The notes beneath the pieces are model-generated. The model was given only the letters and a program-made list of their open reading frames with translations, made no database searches and was not told the origin of the DNA. From Crotophaga sulcirostris (lineage: Eukaryota; Chordata; Aves; Cuculiformes; Crotophagidae), in the NCBI GenBank assembly GCA_013397455.1, contig VYZB01000095.1:2174119-2238118 (forward strand): DNA of 64,000 nucleotides, written 5' to 3'. The first letter of the stretch is position 1, and every line of letters begins with the position of its first letter. A program made the position numbers and the translations under genes. Shown in pieces: positions 13,851 to 27,103 of this stretch.

Positions 13851-13906
13851 AGCACCCTTGGGTGCTCCTCTTCAGGGAACCACAGCAGTTACCTGCACAG
13901 GTAACT
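13851..13906. repeat. Two adjacent inverted repeats, one with facing CAGGTA motifs
   Basis: The first is AGCACCC-TT-GGGTGCT at 13851-13866 (7-bp arms). The second is AGTTACCTG-CA-CAGGTAACT at 13887-13906 (9-bp arms, 2-bp spacer). The second is a head-to-head pair of CAGGTA motifs, the type bound by ZEB and Snail zinc-finger repressors. A further CAGGTG lies at 13822-13827. Binding is not shown by sequence alone. Confidence 0.85.
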
Positions 13907-16770
13907 CTGTACGCTCAGTTTATAAGTAGTAAGCAAACTTCTCTAAGTGGTGAAATATCCAGTTTTGTAAGCAACCACAATGCATGACAACATAGTATGA
14001 AGGGATGTATTTTATGGTGGTGCAAAATAAACAAGACCATGTTTGAGTGATGTTTTGCATTTCTAACACTGACAAAGATATTTTTACTATATTAGATGGA
14101 TTATGATTCAAGAATGAAAGATGTGTATATTTAAGGTCTGAGGGTAACAAATGTGCCTGTACTACAAATCTACTGCTGTGTCAAACCCGTGTGAAAGAAA
14201 CTGTCCTGTTTATCCACCTGACTGGGAGCTTGCTTCTATACTATACTATTGCACAGTAATGTTTCTGGTAGTGTGCATCAGTAGAGAGTGTAGCACTATT
14301 TTTGTTACGTATTCTTACATGTATTAATTATGTATTGTAATTTCCATCTCTTGCATATTTAAAAAGGCAGCAGTTTTAAAAAAGACATTTGTTCTGTCTT
14401 TGAACTTTTTTTGGCTGCCTCCTCAGTGCTCTTACAGACTTCTCTGGCAGCTGCAGTGCTGAGAGCAGCCACGCTTCTCATTTGAAGCGCTCTCAGGTGC
14501 GATGGATTGAGCAGCAAATAGGTCAAGAGAAGCTTCCTCTGTGGCTTTGATTTCTTGCTGCTCACAGAGCAATGCTCTGAGGAGACAGCAGAACATTACC
14601 AGAGTGATTCGTAAAGAATTATTCTCTTTTTAATTACTTTGTCTGCATATTCTTCATAATGGAGTGCAGTGGTGTACTTCTTGAAGTTAAAACCAAAGCT
14701 TTCTGTTTCAGATAAAAGGCGGATTACAGAAATTTTTATTTGTCTTTGAGACATCTGAAAAAAACAGTCAGAAGGTTCTTTGTAGTTTATTCTCAATCCA
14801 GTATAATCCTTGATTTTCAAAACAGAGAAGGCTATTATTTTTTTTAATTGTAATGAAAAAATTGCTGAAGCACTGCACATTATTTAGATTACCCATTAAG
14901 CCTTCCCTTCACTAAAATGAAATTACATTATTTTCATTAATTTTCTTACTTTTAACTTCTGACTTATAATTTACCAAAAGAAAAAAGCAACCTACTGTCT
15001 TGGACCTGGTTGTGTCCCAGTTGCCATAGTGCTCCAGATGGTCACAGCATTCAGATAAGTAATGCAATTCAGCTCCTAATTTGGCCTCTTCCTGATATTT
15101 TTGCCTATTTATAAGAAAACACAGCAAAGAATATCATTAGTTTGCATTGGCGTTCTAATATGACTTCTATAAAGGCTTTAGTAATTCACTGGTTAAGCAT
15201 AAGTGAACGTTATGCAGTGACTGATCTATTTCACTGGATCATATCAATGGAGGAAACCATATAATTTCTACTTGAACAATAAAATTTTATTTTTTTTAAT
15301 TATGAAGTACTAGACCTCAGTCAGATTACTTTCTCCTATAGAAATACATGTGATTTCACTTCTATTCGACTGTTGGCTTGCTTTCCTCATCAATTTTGAA
15401 TTTGGTTTTTATCTCTCTAGTCATTTCATTGCAGTGCACTTCTTCAGAGCTTTTCATTATGTCCTATGTCTAATAGCAAAACAAGAGCCTCCTTGGGGGG
15501 CAACTAGCTGTATTTCATCTCTGGAGGGGCAATTATTTTGTGTTTATGCTCAGTGCCTCTGGATGACAGGATGCAGGCAGTTCTCCATGCAGGCACGCAA
15601 AGGGGGCAGATGGCTGTAAACCGCTGTGCGTCAGTCAGCAGTGGCACTGCTGCTGCTTGGTCTCACACGACTTCTGGCTGGTCACCATGGGCCTTGGAAG
15701 GCTTGGTAGACTGTTGTACTATCTGTCACTGTGACGCTGGTTTGCAAATTGTTTATTGAAAATGCTGTTTGCATGAGGTCAAAGCCCCTAATCTGAAGTC
15801 ACTACGTTTTGACTAATGTTTGTGTTTGAATTATCAGCATCCTCTGGGTGAAGAACCAAAAGTCTCCATAAGCAAAGGAAACTGAACTTTTAACCTTGGC
15901 ATAGGCTGCATTGTTTGGTAATTGCTGCTCTTGGATGTCGTTATATTGCAAGGACTCCCATTGTAAGAAACAGCTTGAAAAGGAGCTTCTTTTCCAGAAG
16001 CTGCCCTGGGTGGTGGAGATTTAAGTGGACCATTGGAGATGAACTCTGTCTCTGGGGCAACCCCACCATGCTGCGCTTTAAACATTAGCAAGGAATATTT
16101 GAAAGCTTAACCTGGCAGTGTTACACTAGATAGAAGAAAGATTTTACTCACCAATGCCATCAAGCTGAGCAAGTTTTTGAGGGGGCTAAATTGCAGTGTA
16201 AGAAGTCATAAAAGTCAGGATTTTGACAGCTATTACTGGTATTTTTTCCCTGCTGCATTACTTAAAGTTCATAACATTTTTAAAAAATTAAGGGAATACG
16301 TACTATCCATGGGCAGATTGTACAAGTTGTACTCCCAGTTGCTCTTTTGATGTTTTACTGATTGAACTCCAGGAACTCTGTGTAAGCTGTCCTCAATTTG
16401 GCATTCAACGGCGTTAATTTTAATGACATTTTCATGTGGGATCTGGTGTTTGCATGTCTGTGTGTGTAGGGAGTCTGGTACGTCTGCAGGGATGACCTAG
16501 CAGAATAAAAAGGGGATAATTGGTGGCTTTCAGAGAAAGAATTGGGGAGTCTGTGAGTGCGGCAGGTCCTTGTGTGGGGGCTGCTGTGCAGGTGCCAGTG
16601 GCTGGTGTGCCCTAGCAGAGCTGCAGCAGCTCCCCTCCACCCCACAACTTATCTGTGCAGGGAATCACCTGCTGGAGAGCAGGAGCCCTTTTTGTTCATG
16701 CTTTGCTGAGGGTTACTGAAACATTTTTTTTAAAAAAAAGGAAACAGATAAAAAAAAAAAGGAAGGACAG
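13907..16770 (+). other. CNTN4 intron sequence, no gene seen
   Basis: Unique-looking, mostly AT-rich intron with a moderately GC-rich stretch at 15480-15720. No exon, RNA gene or nameable transposon was found. Confidence 0.65.
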
Positions 16771-16778
16771 CTCCTCAA

Positions 16779-16859
16779 ATGTTCCCTGAATTGGTGCAAT
16801 TCCACTGACTTCAATGAAGTTATGGAGATTTACACAAGCTGAGGTGCCAGCCTGGTGTC
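16779..16859 (+). repeat. Old sauropsid interspersed-repeat fragment
   Basis: The stretch from TTGGTGCAATTCCACTGAC through TTCAATGAAGTTATGG to TTTACACAAGCTGAGG resembles a word series I have seen repeatedly in bird, turtle and crocodile genomes (tgacttcaatgg, gatttacaccagctgagg). I cannot assign a family name. Confidence 0.45.
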
Positions 16860-18513
16860 CTAACAGCAGTCTTCATATACTTTAAATCCATTTATATAAC
16901 GTAACTACCTGGAGATTATAGCGTTGTATCCTGTTTAGAGGATTAAAAGCTCTTGCTTTAGCAGCAGTGGGAAGAACTAGTGAGGTTTTCCTGTCCACGG
17001 CCAGGAGCCTACTCAGCATCATGATACTGTGCAGTATGATGCCTGGCACATCTCAAGAGGGCATGACTTTGATTTACCTCTTTGTATAACTTTAGAAGAG
17101 AGGTTATTCTCTTTTCCTAAAAAAGTTGGTTCTGTTTAAATCCCAGATACCCAGGATGCCATCAGGCTTGCATTCAAGGCAGCCAGAGACCATTACAAGT
17201 TAATGCTGACAATTTTACTGCTAAAGTACAGCAGTAAGGCTGTAAGTAAGGTCCTTCCAGCCTTCCTGAGGCTTGAAAGCAAACAAGTACTGTCCTTCAT
17301 AGCCATGGATGTGTGTATATTCTGGGAGAAACTGTAGTCATCTCCTATGTGCTCCTTTCTTATTTTTTCTTTATACTGAAATTCAAAAAATTGGAAATCC
17401 CAATTTTTTTTTTCAGGAATTTATTTACAGTTAAATTCCACTTTTTTCCCTCCAAAATAGCCTTCATATATTAAAATATCTCTGAAAAGCAGCTTCTTTT
17501 TTCTGAAGTTTGTATGCTTTTAGAAGATTGAAAGGAATTGAATAAACAACTTAGCGTCTGTCTAAATTAAGGTAGCCGCCTTTATTCTTCAGGTTTTTTT
17601 TTAAAAACAGACTTCCTAGGTCAGAATTGTTTTTTGAAATCATTTAAACTGAGTGCTTCTACTACAATCTAGACTATTTTAGATTAAAATAAAATAGCTC
17701 TTCTGCAGAATCCCAGGTAAATGTAGGGGAGCTAGAGGCAGAACACGCCACGGGAGAGATTTTTGAAGTCCAAGAGAAACGGGTACCTCGTTCTTCCAAA
17801 CATTCAGCGGTAGGTAGACCCATGGGCAGAGCCATGGCTGTTTTACCGTAGTCTCTGCTTTCATACACTTAGCTCTGTTACATGGTTGCCAATTAAATAA
17901 GCGTTGTGCACCCTGACTGAATCTATCACCTTCAGATGACCAATACGGGAGAAGACACAACTCCAACAAGTGGAGATCATGAAATGTCATCATCTGTGAC
18001 CTATTGCAATGTTGTCCCAGAGACAACAATGTTCAAATATTGCCGGAACTAAACAAGACAAGGAGTAATGTGCGTATTGAGTTAACAAATAGCTGATTTA
18101 CTCTGCTTTGTTCATGTTCTAGAAGTTTTGTGCCTGTCTATTGGCAGTAAGTCATGTGTGCCAGCTGAATGCTGGTCTGCTTCTGGGAGAATGTTCCTGA
18201 TATTCTCATAATTACCCAGCAGTGCTGCTCCTCTGGGCATAAGCAAGGACTTGTTACGACAGCTCTCAGCATTGCTTCTCTTAATACTGTGCAACTAAAT
18301 GTCAAAGTCATCCCTGTTGTATTCTCTTACATACAGCATTGTGTTTTCTTACTGTAATTGCAAAATGTGTGCTCATGACCCAAAACAAGTAGATTTACAC
18401 TGCCCCATTGACAAACCAAACTACCGTATGTGAATTTTCTGACCAGTGACACAGCGCAAATTAAGTTACCGGTCTTTCACTTGAAGTGTGCCAGACTGAT
18501 TATTCCTTGCTCG

Positions 18514-18530
18514 CCGCTACCCGGGAGCGG
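18514..18530. repeat. CpG-containing near-palindrome
   Basis: CCGCTACCCGGGAGCGG has 5-bp arms CCGCT/AGCGG around a CCCGGG core with one extra A. Three CpGs lie inside it and a fourth just before it, in otherwise CpG-poor DNA. Confidence 0.7.
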
Positions 18531-20861
18531 TGCTGCACTGCTCACAAGGCACTGGTAATTTGATCTGCTTATTCACAAATATTTGAGAAGGGAATCCATT
18601 ACCTAAACCTCTCTGTAAATAGCCAGATAAAAAGCTGGCAGGAGTCAACTTTACTTCTGACAGTGGCTAATGTACTTAAACCTGAAGACAAAAAAATGGG
18701 CTTCACCTTGAAGTGATGTGCCAGAGAGAGTTCCTTTCACCTTGAAGAATTCTGCAGAGTTGGACTCCTCAATCAATTGAGAGCCTGTACACATTGCCAG
18801 AGTTGTCTTTGTTTTTCCAGCAATAGATGATACAGAGATTATAGGTTATTGCTCCAGGGACTTCTCTTTTCTAAGGCTCCAGGATTTTAAAGGAAAGAGG
18901 CTTTTTCAATATAAGTATTTCATAACTTTTTACTGTCCACTGGTGGTGTGGGAAGCATAGCATTTGTTAGCCTGGACACCTTCCTTATTATATGAAAGAT
19001 TAAAATCAATTGAAGTTCAGGGAGCTATTGTGGAAAGGAAATATGTGGTTTTAAAATATACACACAGACCTACTACGTCTGCTTTTTTTTTATATCCACT
19101 TTATAGTCCCTGTCATACTCAACACAACTGAAAATCTTACAATAATGATATGTGTTCTTGGAAGACAGCAATTATATCCACACCTTAAATTTTACTAATA
19201 AATCAATAGATAATTAGTACAGACCTTTGAGACATTCATAATACCGTATCCACAAATAGTTCTATACAAGGACACCCAGCACTAGAGGTACCTGCAGATT
19301 TTTGGAGGAGGTTCAAGAATACTTGAAGGTCATTTTGTGTGCACAATGACGTGCTCTGCTGGGGTACACAGAGACAAAATGATGATTGGGGTGCTGTCAG
19401 AGGTGAAGGTAATGTCAGACTGACCAGGTGTAGATATATATGTTTCTGTAGATATAAATGTTTCTAATAGTCCAGGATGCTGGCAACAGTTTTCTGAAAG
19501 AATTTCACAGATTCGGACCTCTTGTTAGGCAAAACCCATTTTCAGCCTTGAACCATAGACTTTGCTCATCTTTACCTGTTGCATCTGGGACTTGTTTTCA
19601 ACAGGGATGGAAAAAAAATCAGCCCAGTATCAGTTTCTAGCTTCGACAAACAATTGGAGTCAGGATTCGTTGGTCCTGGGAACAGACCTTATGATTGGAC
19701 TTTGCCTGTGCTTTCCTGGGTGGTTACGAACTGCTCTGAAAGCCATCACTGCCAACAACACAGGACTACAAGAACCTGAAGCCACAATTCTTCAGGTGTG
19801 GATTGTGGCTGCTATCCCTGCTGTGGCTGTGACAGGCCACCTGCATGCCTTGTGATGGATGAGGATAACAGGTTGAGGCAGGATGTTTCAGTGCTGCTGT
19901 TCAGTGCTTAAGATTAGTGCCATGAATGGAGTGGACTGTGAGCTGCAAGTGTGTCTACCTTAAGGACCCATTTCTCTGTCATTGACTGACCTCCTTGGTT
20001 GAAAGTATGGCATGTCCTGAGCTGAATTAAAAAAAAAAAAATCAATCTTATAACCCATGAAATACGTTAAATATCAGTATTTTATCTAAGACTCTGTATA
20101 ATCCAGTCATTGAAGATGCTCTGAACTCAATACACAGCATTCAAAAGCAGAGAGGGAAAATGACAATGTTTGCATTGGCACATAAATGTCATTTTCAAGA
20201 TGTTCAACTGCAGCTGGGGAAGTGTGTAGCAAGGAGTTTTATGTGAATGAGTGCAGTGTTTGTGGGTGATGTCAAACATCCCTGTCATTTCCCTTCCATT
20301 CACAGAGGAGTCTTAGTAGCCCTGCTGTTTGGTAGCTGTGATCGTTTTGTCTCCATGTACACTGGTGTAACAGAAGGAACATGCACGAGTGTGAGACTTT
20401 GACTATTTTTATTCTTGCAACCAGCAAATTTGACTGATTAATGACACTGTACCATGGGTTGTTATAGCGATGGTCTCGGGGAAGAAGAAAGAAAGTGACC
20501 AATAAAAAATGCATCCCGCAACTCAAGAGCTAAGTCTTGAGTTTCGATCTGGGCTCGGTTCAGCAGTGTGTTGGTGGCATCCTGGAAGATGGATGTCTGG
20601 TCATAGCATGACAACACCACAGACTGTTTAGTTCATAGATAGTTATTTAGATCATAGTTAAGAGAAACAAACAATTTATGGTAGGTTTTTAGATAATGTA
20701 GTTTCAGTGTCCTCATTCCTAGTGACAGAATATGTTTGAACACATTCAGAATATATGTCTTATGCAGCAGCTTTTGTGAACCTTGCTGAACCTGTGATAC
20801 TATTCACCTCCTAAAGCCAGAATGTATGTCTTTGTTACTTCAAGAAGAAAAATGTGCTTTT

Positions 20862-20879
20862 TTATTATTATTATTATTA
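20862..20879 (+). repeat. (TTA)6 microsatellite
   Basis: Six uninterrupted TTA units. Confidence 0.9.
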
Positions 20880-21216
20880 CTGCCCAATGGTAATAACAGA
20901 TGTATTGTGCTAGGTAGGGACAGTATTTTAATTTCCTGTCATAATGCTGTATTTCTGGGGTTGGATATGTAACTCTACTGAGTGATTTCCTCAGGGCTAG
21001 AGCTTAACCTATAAGACATCAGACCGCGCCTGACCATTATTTATATATCTGAAAGTATATTTCAAAAATATCCCTTTGACCATTTCTACTATTTCAGCAC
21101 TGGAGATCAACAAATAACTTGATTGTTAATGAACAAGCAACCAGTTCTGTTACCTTTTGTAACACTGATCTTTCAGCAGAGGACCTGAAAATGCCCCAGT
21201 GCTGTTCTTCTGTATC

Positions 21217-21243
21217 ATTGTTGTTGTTATTGTTGTTGTTATT
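21217..21243 (+). repeat. TTG/TTA trinucleotide repeat
   Basis: Imperfect TTG units interrupted by TTA. Confidence 0.85.
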
Positions 21244-23566
21244 AATTAACGTCGTTGCCTTATTCATGGCTTTATTGTGGGCTGATGTCCTTATCCGAGT
21301 GAGTCGTATCTGTTTATTTTTCTGATGTGAGCTGTGATGACTCAGGGAGAAGGCTGCTTGGTGAAGAAGCTTGTGATTTTCTGCAGTAATGGAGAAATGT
21401 GCTATTATTGTATACTGAAGAGAACATCTGTGATCGTAATAATGCTGTTGACTTACTAAGAGAACACAAATTACTTTCTATTAGATAAGGTTTTTGTCAT
21501 AGGACAAGTCACTCATTATGCTGCATTGGGAATTGCCTCCTCCCAGCTGTCTAGACCCAGCAGACAAGGCACAGGGAAAACTTGCTTGCTTTTGCATGTA
21601 CGGATGAGGTAGCAACATTTTATTTGAAAGTGCTAACTTGATATTTGCTATAATTAATCATGTGGCATTTAAATAGGTGAAGTTATGATACAGCTGTGGT
21701 ACAAACAGTCAGACTGAATGAGAGGCTTCACAGATGAACTCCCTGAGCTGGAGCATGACCTGCAGTTGGCATTTGCAGATTGGTTTCTGCGCTCCAGCAT
21801 CACAGGACCCGGGTAGAGGCAGCTGATGGGCTTTCTCCTGACCCCCCCACCCCGGCTGATGAACCCCGGGCTTCCCTCAGGGGTCAGAGTATGCTGACAT
21901 CAGGGTGAATGTGTTTAACCCTGCCTTTAATACAGACTGCTCCGGATACTTGGGTCACTCGTAAGTAGAGTCATCAGACCATTACTGTCTCCATTTCAAG
22001 TTCTGGAGCTGTCCCATGCCTGATTTTGAAAGAGTGAAGATTTATTTCTTCCTGTCTTTTGAGCCTCTGGGTTTTTATGACTGCGTCACTACCTCTGAGG
22101 AATATCTGCCACTGCTTTTGAACTCAGGTATCAGATGCTTGCCTATCAGATGTCAGCTGTCAAGCATGGCTTTCCACTTTAACTGCACTTGTACGTGGTA
22201 CAGCAGTGATCTGGGACGTAAAAGTATGTCAGAAGAGAGAGGTAATGGGGGAGGAGCCATCTGGCTTGTGGTCCCTGTTGGAGGCCTGTTGGGTGCTGCA
22301 GAGCAAGACCACCCAGTGTTGCAAAGGTTTGGGAAAGAGATTGTGGCTCTCTTACTCATCCAGCTTCTCACCCCAGCAGCAGGCCTGGACACAGTCTCTT
22401 GGGGGGTGTTTTTCTCCCACGGCTCAGAGTATTACAGTGAATCTGTAGAAAGTGCAGCTTATGCAGTGGTGGGGTGATGATGATGAGAAGGAGGGAAAGA
22501 GCCTCATCATTTGTTTCAGCTTGGCTCCCCATTAAATTTTCTGATTGTTGGTTTGTTCTCTTTATTAATCTTGACCATTTTTCTGTCTTAAACATGTGGG
22601 TCAGTCATGGTGCCAGTGGTGGGCAGCTCGACAGTGGAGGTAGGGTGTTGACTGTCTCCAAACATGCAGAGCTATGTGATCCTTGCCTTAAAAATAATAC
22701 TTTGTACAGGACTTTTTAAATCTCCTTTTCTTTGTAAATACTCTTTTTTTGTTTCTTTTGAATGGAAAGCACCTTCAGCAGGTCTTGTTGTTTGGGAAGT
22801 CTACAGAATTGTAGTAGGACTATCTGGTGTAAAAAATTCTTGTAGTTTGAAAACCATTAGCACCATTTGTGTGTGTAGTTGATGTTAATAGAAGTGAGAG
22901 ACAAAAAAAATAAAGAGTGAGCTATCTAATTTGGTCTTTTCCTGCTCAGGAGGATGTAATGCAGCTGACTAACCTTGAAGAGCAGGCTGTTGTGTTAATC
23001 AGTGATGCCCTTGAGCTGTCCTATCCATTTCACTTTCCAGTTTCCTGAAAAGTTGCTCTTCCCAAGGTGCAGTTTTGTCTTGAAGAAATACCGACTTGTA
23101 GTGCTGTACGAAAACACACCAGCATACATAGCAGAAACCAATTCCCTCGGCAGCAAACAAGGAAAGGATTTTTATCATTTGTACTGGATATAGTCCAAGA
23201 ATTGTCTCTTCAGTTTGGTTGTTATCCTTCCCTACAGTGTGAAATATTCAATTAAACCTTCTCTCAAATTGGCCATAACTTTCAATGAAAATTAAAGCAG
23301 TTCTATTTCAGTAACAATATCCATCACCGGGCTTAATGTTCAGAGAGAATAGAAATGGTTTCACCTGTTCATGTGAATTAACCTCAGTTAACATTCTTCA
23401 TGTTTCAGTTTCTCAAAAGCACAGAAAGAGGACAAGCATTTAGCATCCTACTGGATGTACTGGCCCTCAGGTTTGGGGTACTGAAGAGATACAGAATATA
23501 TGATCTTCATTTAGAATGTATTTAAATTAATCTGGCATTTTTTAATTGATTTTGTGATTCACCAGA

Positions 23567-23580
23567 ATATATATATATAT
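23567..23580. repeat. (AT)7 microsatellite
   Basis: Seven AT units. Confidence 0.85.
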
Positions 23581-26500
23581 CTCAGCAGAAGCTAGGAGAG
23601 CAGAATGTTCTTTTAATTTATCTGTCACATTCTGTCCAACAACATATGGACATAAACCTCGTACTGTGTTTAAAAATGTTTCCTTTATCATGAAATCTAG
23701 TGAAATTTCCTATATACTGCATCTTTCTGAAAGAAATACACTTCTCTCAAAGGAGGCAGACCCAGAGCTGTAGTACATTTGTTTCATCTGACAGAAGGGG
23801 AAAAAATGCTTTTTGGTAACCAATCTTGTTTGCAACTTGTCTTAAGCTGAGGGCAGCCCGGTGTTCATTTGGGGTTAACTCATTTCGGGCTTGAGCAAAA
23901 GAAACGTAACTCAGAAAAATAAAATCTGTCAGTAGGAGAGTGTCTCAACAGTCAGCTTGTCCAGGAAGGTTACTTATTGTATTTTCCCAAGACAGTAATA
24001 AACGTGTGAGGAGTAGCTCAGGTTACATGGGAGCTACTGAAAATCAAAAAGAGCAAAGTGAGCTAAAGTATCTGAGAAGCTTTACTATGTATATATACAC
24101 ACATGCATTGCTTCATTGTTCTCTTTGATTGAATGACCAAAAGAGAATGGCAAAGTAAAAGCTGCTTAAGCTCAGGAAGGAGTTTCCTAACGTTGGTGGA
24201 CTACTACGGATGAAGCAGCTAGTAGGGTTCATCGGTGATAAGGTAAAAATATGTTATTTTCGCTTCATAATTGCAAGTCCCTGAACCTTAACACAATAGA
24301 AATGGAGTTACTGCTTTTATTTAAAAAAAAAAAAAAGTTAAAATCACATTTTGAAGTTATCCGTTTAGAAAAACAGCTTCAACAAAACCAGACGCTGTAA
24401 CAGAGCAAATGCATTTGCCTATGCTGACACTGAACGTCTGAGATCTGTTTCTACCCAGTCACATTGGAAGTTAGTAAAAAATAGACTACATATGATATGG
24501 GTACTTTTAGTTTTCTGCCTATAAGAATCTAGGTGGCAGTTTGTTTTATTTATTAGTGAAGATTTAGTGTTCTTTGAACCAAAACCTCCTCTTCTGTAAG
24601 GTACTGTGGCTCAACTCTTGTCACACGCTGTGTTAGGATCTGGGATGCAGTGATTTCAATCATGCATTAGACTGTAGCAAAAGGACTCTACAGGCTGAAG
24701 ATTAAATAGTTTGGACTTGCTTATCTTGGTTATACACAAGCAGTAATAAGAGAAAGAAGAAAGGCACTCAAAATAATTTTATCTACCCAGTGTTGCAAGG
24801 TTTTTTTTCTCTTCTGTTGCCCTGATATACTGGCAGCTGCTTTCAGAACTTCTCCCTGCCTGAACCAACACTGTTCTGTTGAAAGCCAAGTAGTAGTCAC
24901 ACCAGGGTTTTTTTTCTTGCTGGTTAAAAGGAGGAAAAGTGGGGGTTTGCCACGTGAAAGCTGAATGTTAAACAGTATCAGCAGCAGATGTTGAAATATT
25001 TGGAGAGCTGTTTTATTTGGTGATATTTTGTGGGCTTCTGTCTTCCATGTCTCATGCTTTTTTTTGCCTAAATTGTACTTTGCTTACTTATTATATGAGC
25101 AGGTTGTAATGTTTCTTCCAAATGTAACTCCCTGTCAAACACCCTGTGGCATCGTATGGGCCAGTTTCATTGTACTTTGAAGACCAGTGTCTCACCCCAA
25201 GACGCTACATCATAGCAGTCTGGACTCTAATGCTGCAGTCAAGTAATGTCCTGGACGTATGGGGACATGTTTTACGTTGAGCATTTGGACCCTTTGATTT
25301 GCTTGTATGTCTGTTTCTCAACTCAAGTATCTACTATCTACTTTTTAATGCAAGGTGTATTGTCTTGTGATAGGAGGAAGACCAAAAATCTGACCTTTAA
25401 CTTGATGTGATACAATATGAATTGACACACCATAATTGCAAATTACAGTGTAACGTGACTTGAGTTCTTTGTGTGGGGTGTGAGATAGATGACACAGGCA
25501 ATGCAACGCCTACCTGAGTCAGCACGGTTCTTTAACTGGATTAACTGGGATGATCTGTCTTGTGCCTGTCCTGGCACTATCAAACTCATTGTTTATGGGA
25601 CTTGAAGCAACTCTCATGTAGGACCTGAACACCAAGCCAGCTTCCGTATTTTACATTTAGAAAACTGGATAAATTAGAATTTATTTTAATTTGCTTGTTT
25701 TCAAACTCATTAATATAGTACCCAGAGCTGTAATCTTTATGGCCAGATTGTAATGTTCTTTCTTACAGTGAATGAGACTGTTTGAGGAGTGCAGCCGTGG
25801 GTCTCAGAAACAAGTCAGGCTATCATAATCTAGCCCTGTATGCTTTATGGTTATTATTATCTTTTTCTACCAGCAACAGTAAGTTGCACACAGGTATAAT
25901 TTAAAGCTAGAGATTATGTGAAACGTGTTTTGAATAATAGATGAGCCTCAGTCAGATATCGTTAACATATAATTAAAAGTAAAGATAAATACAACCGATA
26001 TGACTGTGTGCTTAGTGCATTCTCTTTTGTGGTGGTGCCTGAGGGAGGAGACTCGGGGTAGAGGTTACTCCATTATAATCTTCCTGGCAAAGTCTCTCTG
26101 AAATCCTTCTGTGGAGACAGCAGAATTTTCTCCCTGGAGTAAAGAGCTATTGTTCTGTCTGTAATAAATCCAGCTGACTTCCCAGCGTTGAGGGGTATGA
26201 GGGCTATTCACATTCATTCTCACCCTCCTCCTGGCAAGCAGATGCATCGTCTTCTGTTCGTTCCTTTTTCTTTCTAATTTTTTTTACCTCCCATCATCTT
26301 TATATTTTATTTATTCATTCTCCTATGACCTCCTATGCCTACAAGTTTCCTGTTTGTTCATCAAGATGGACTTCTAACAGCATGACTACCTAGCTAAAGG
26401 AACATCTGTGCTCACATCCTTGTGAGTTCCTGCCCTCAGCAGCAAGGGAGTACAGGTGCCACCAACAGCACCCTGATGGCCCAAGCAATTGCCTTTTGCC

Positions 26501-26976
26501 CCGCTGGTACTCTGCAAGAACAGAAATCTGACATGAAGATGATAGGGCTGAACACAATCAGATGTTCAAGCAAGTCTCCTCCATTCGGCTAAAAAATAGA
26601 AAGTCCTTATTTTCTGTAGCTGTATTAAATAATGAGAGGGTTTTTTTAATTTACAGAGAAAATATTTCAGTGTTTAAAAGTGAAACTAATCATTTTGATT
26701 TCTAGTGAGCTGTGTTATCATGATATGAAGGTTAGGTAAAGTTTCAATCTGTGCTTTATTTAGGGCACAAATGTTTTCATGAACGTTGACTTCAGGTGAG
26801 ATCCAACGACTTTTGGAAAAAAAAATCTGACTGTTTTGAGAGAAACTTGTCATTATCACATTGTTTTTAGGTGAATGAGGCACGGCTTCTTGCTGCTAAG
26901 ATACTATTTTATATTTTAACATAGGGTACATGGAGATTCCATCAAGTATCTGTCACATTTTTCCTCTTTAACACAG

Positions 26977-27103
26977 ATGACAATGCACTGCACGGACCAG
27001 TTTTCCTTCAGGAGCCAAACAGCGTGATCTTCCCGTTGGATTCAGAAGAAAAGAAAGTGAAGCTGAGCTGTGAAGTAAAAGGAAATCCCAGACCAACCAT
27101 AGG
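26977..27103 (+). CDS. CNTN4: CNTN4 coding exon A: N-terminus of mature protein and first half of Ig domain 1
   Basis: This 127-nt exon encodes a segment running from [13 protein letters not shown] through [18 protein letters not shown] to NPRPTIG. It matches the start of mature contactin-4, just after the signal peptide. The Cys in LSCEV is the first of the two disulfide cysteines of Ig domain 1. The acceptor is good: a pyrimidine-rich stretch ending in ttaacacag. The exon starts after one base of a codon (phase 1, giving Asp with an upstream G) and ends after two bases. The donor is GTTTGT, weaker than the GTRAGT consensus. Contactin-4 is a GPI-anchored axonal adhesion protein with six Ig and four fibronectin III domains; known partners of the family include PTPRG and APP. 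CNTN3 and CNTN6 are close relatives, but the [12 protein letters not shown] stretch fits CNTN4 best. The preceding exon is not in the window. Confidence 0.92.

Larger units (their letters stand above)
16860..26976 (+). other. CNTN4 intron sequence up to exon A, no gene seen
   Basis: It contains simple repeats ((TTA)6 at 20862, TTG-rich at 21217, (AT)7 at 23567), a CpG-bearing near-palindrome at 18514-18530, and slightly GC-rich stretches near 21.8 and 22.3 kb. The longest open frame (153 codons, 22016-22477, +) has no recognisable domain and no splice context. I could not find the signal-peptide exon of CNTN4 here. Confidence 0.65.

Noticed and set aside
22016..22477. 153-codon plus-strand open frame, the longest in the window
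   Set aside because: It lies in a slightly GC-rich stretch, matches nothing known and overlaps open frames in other phases.
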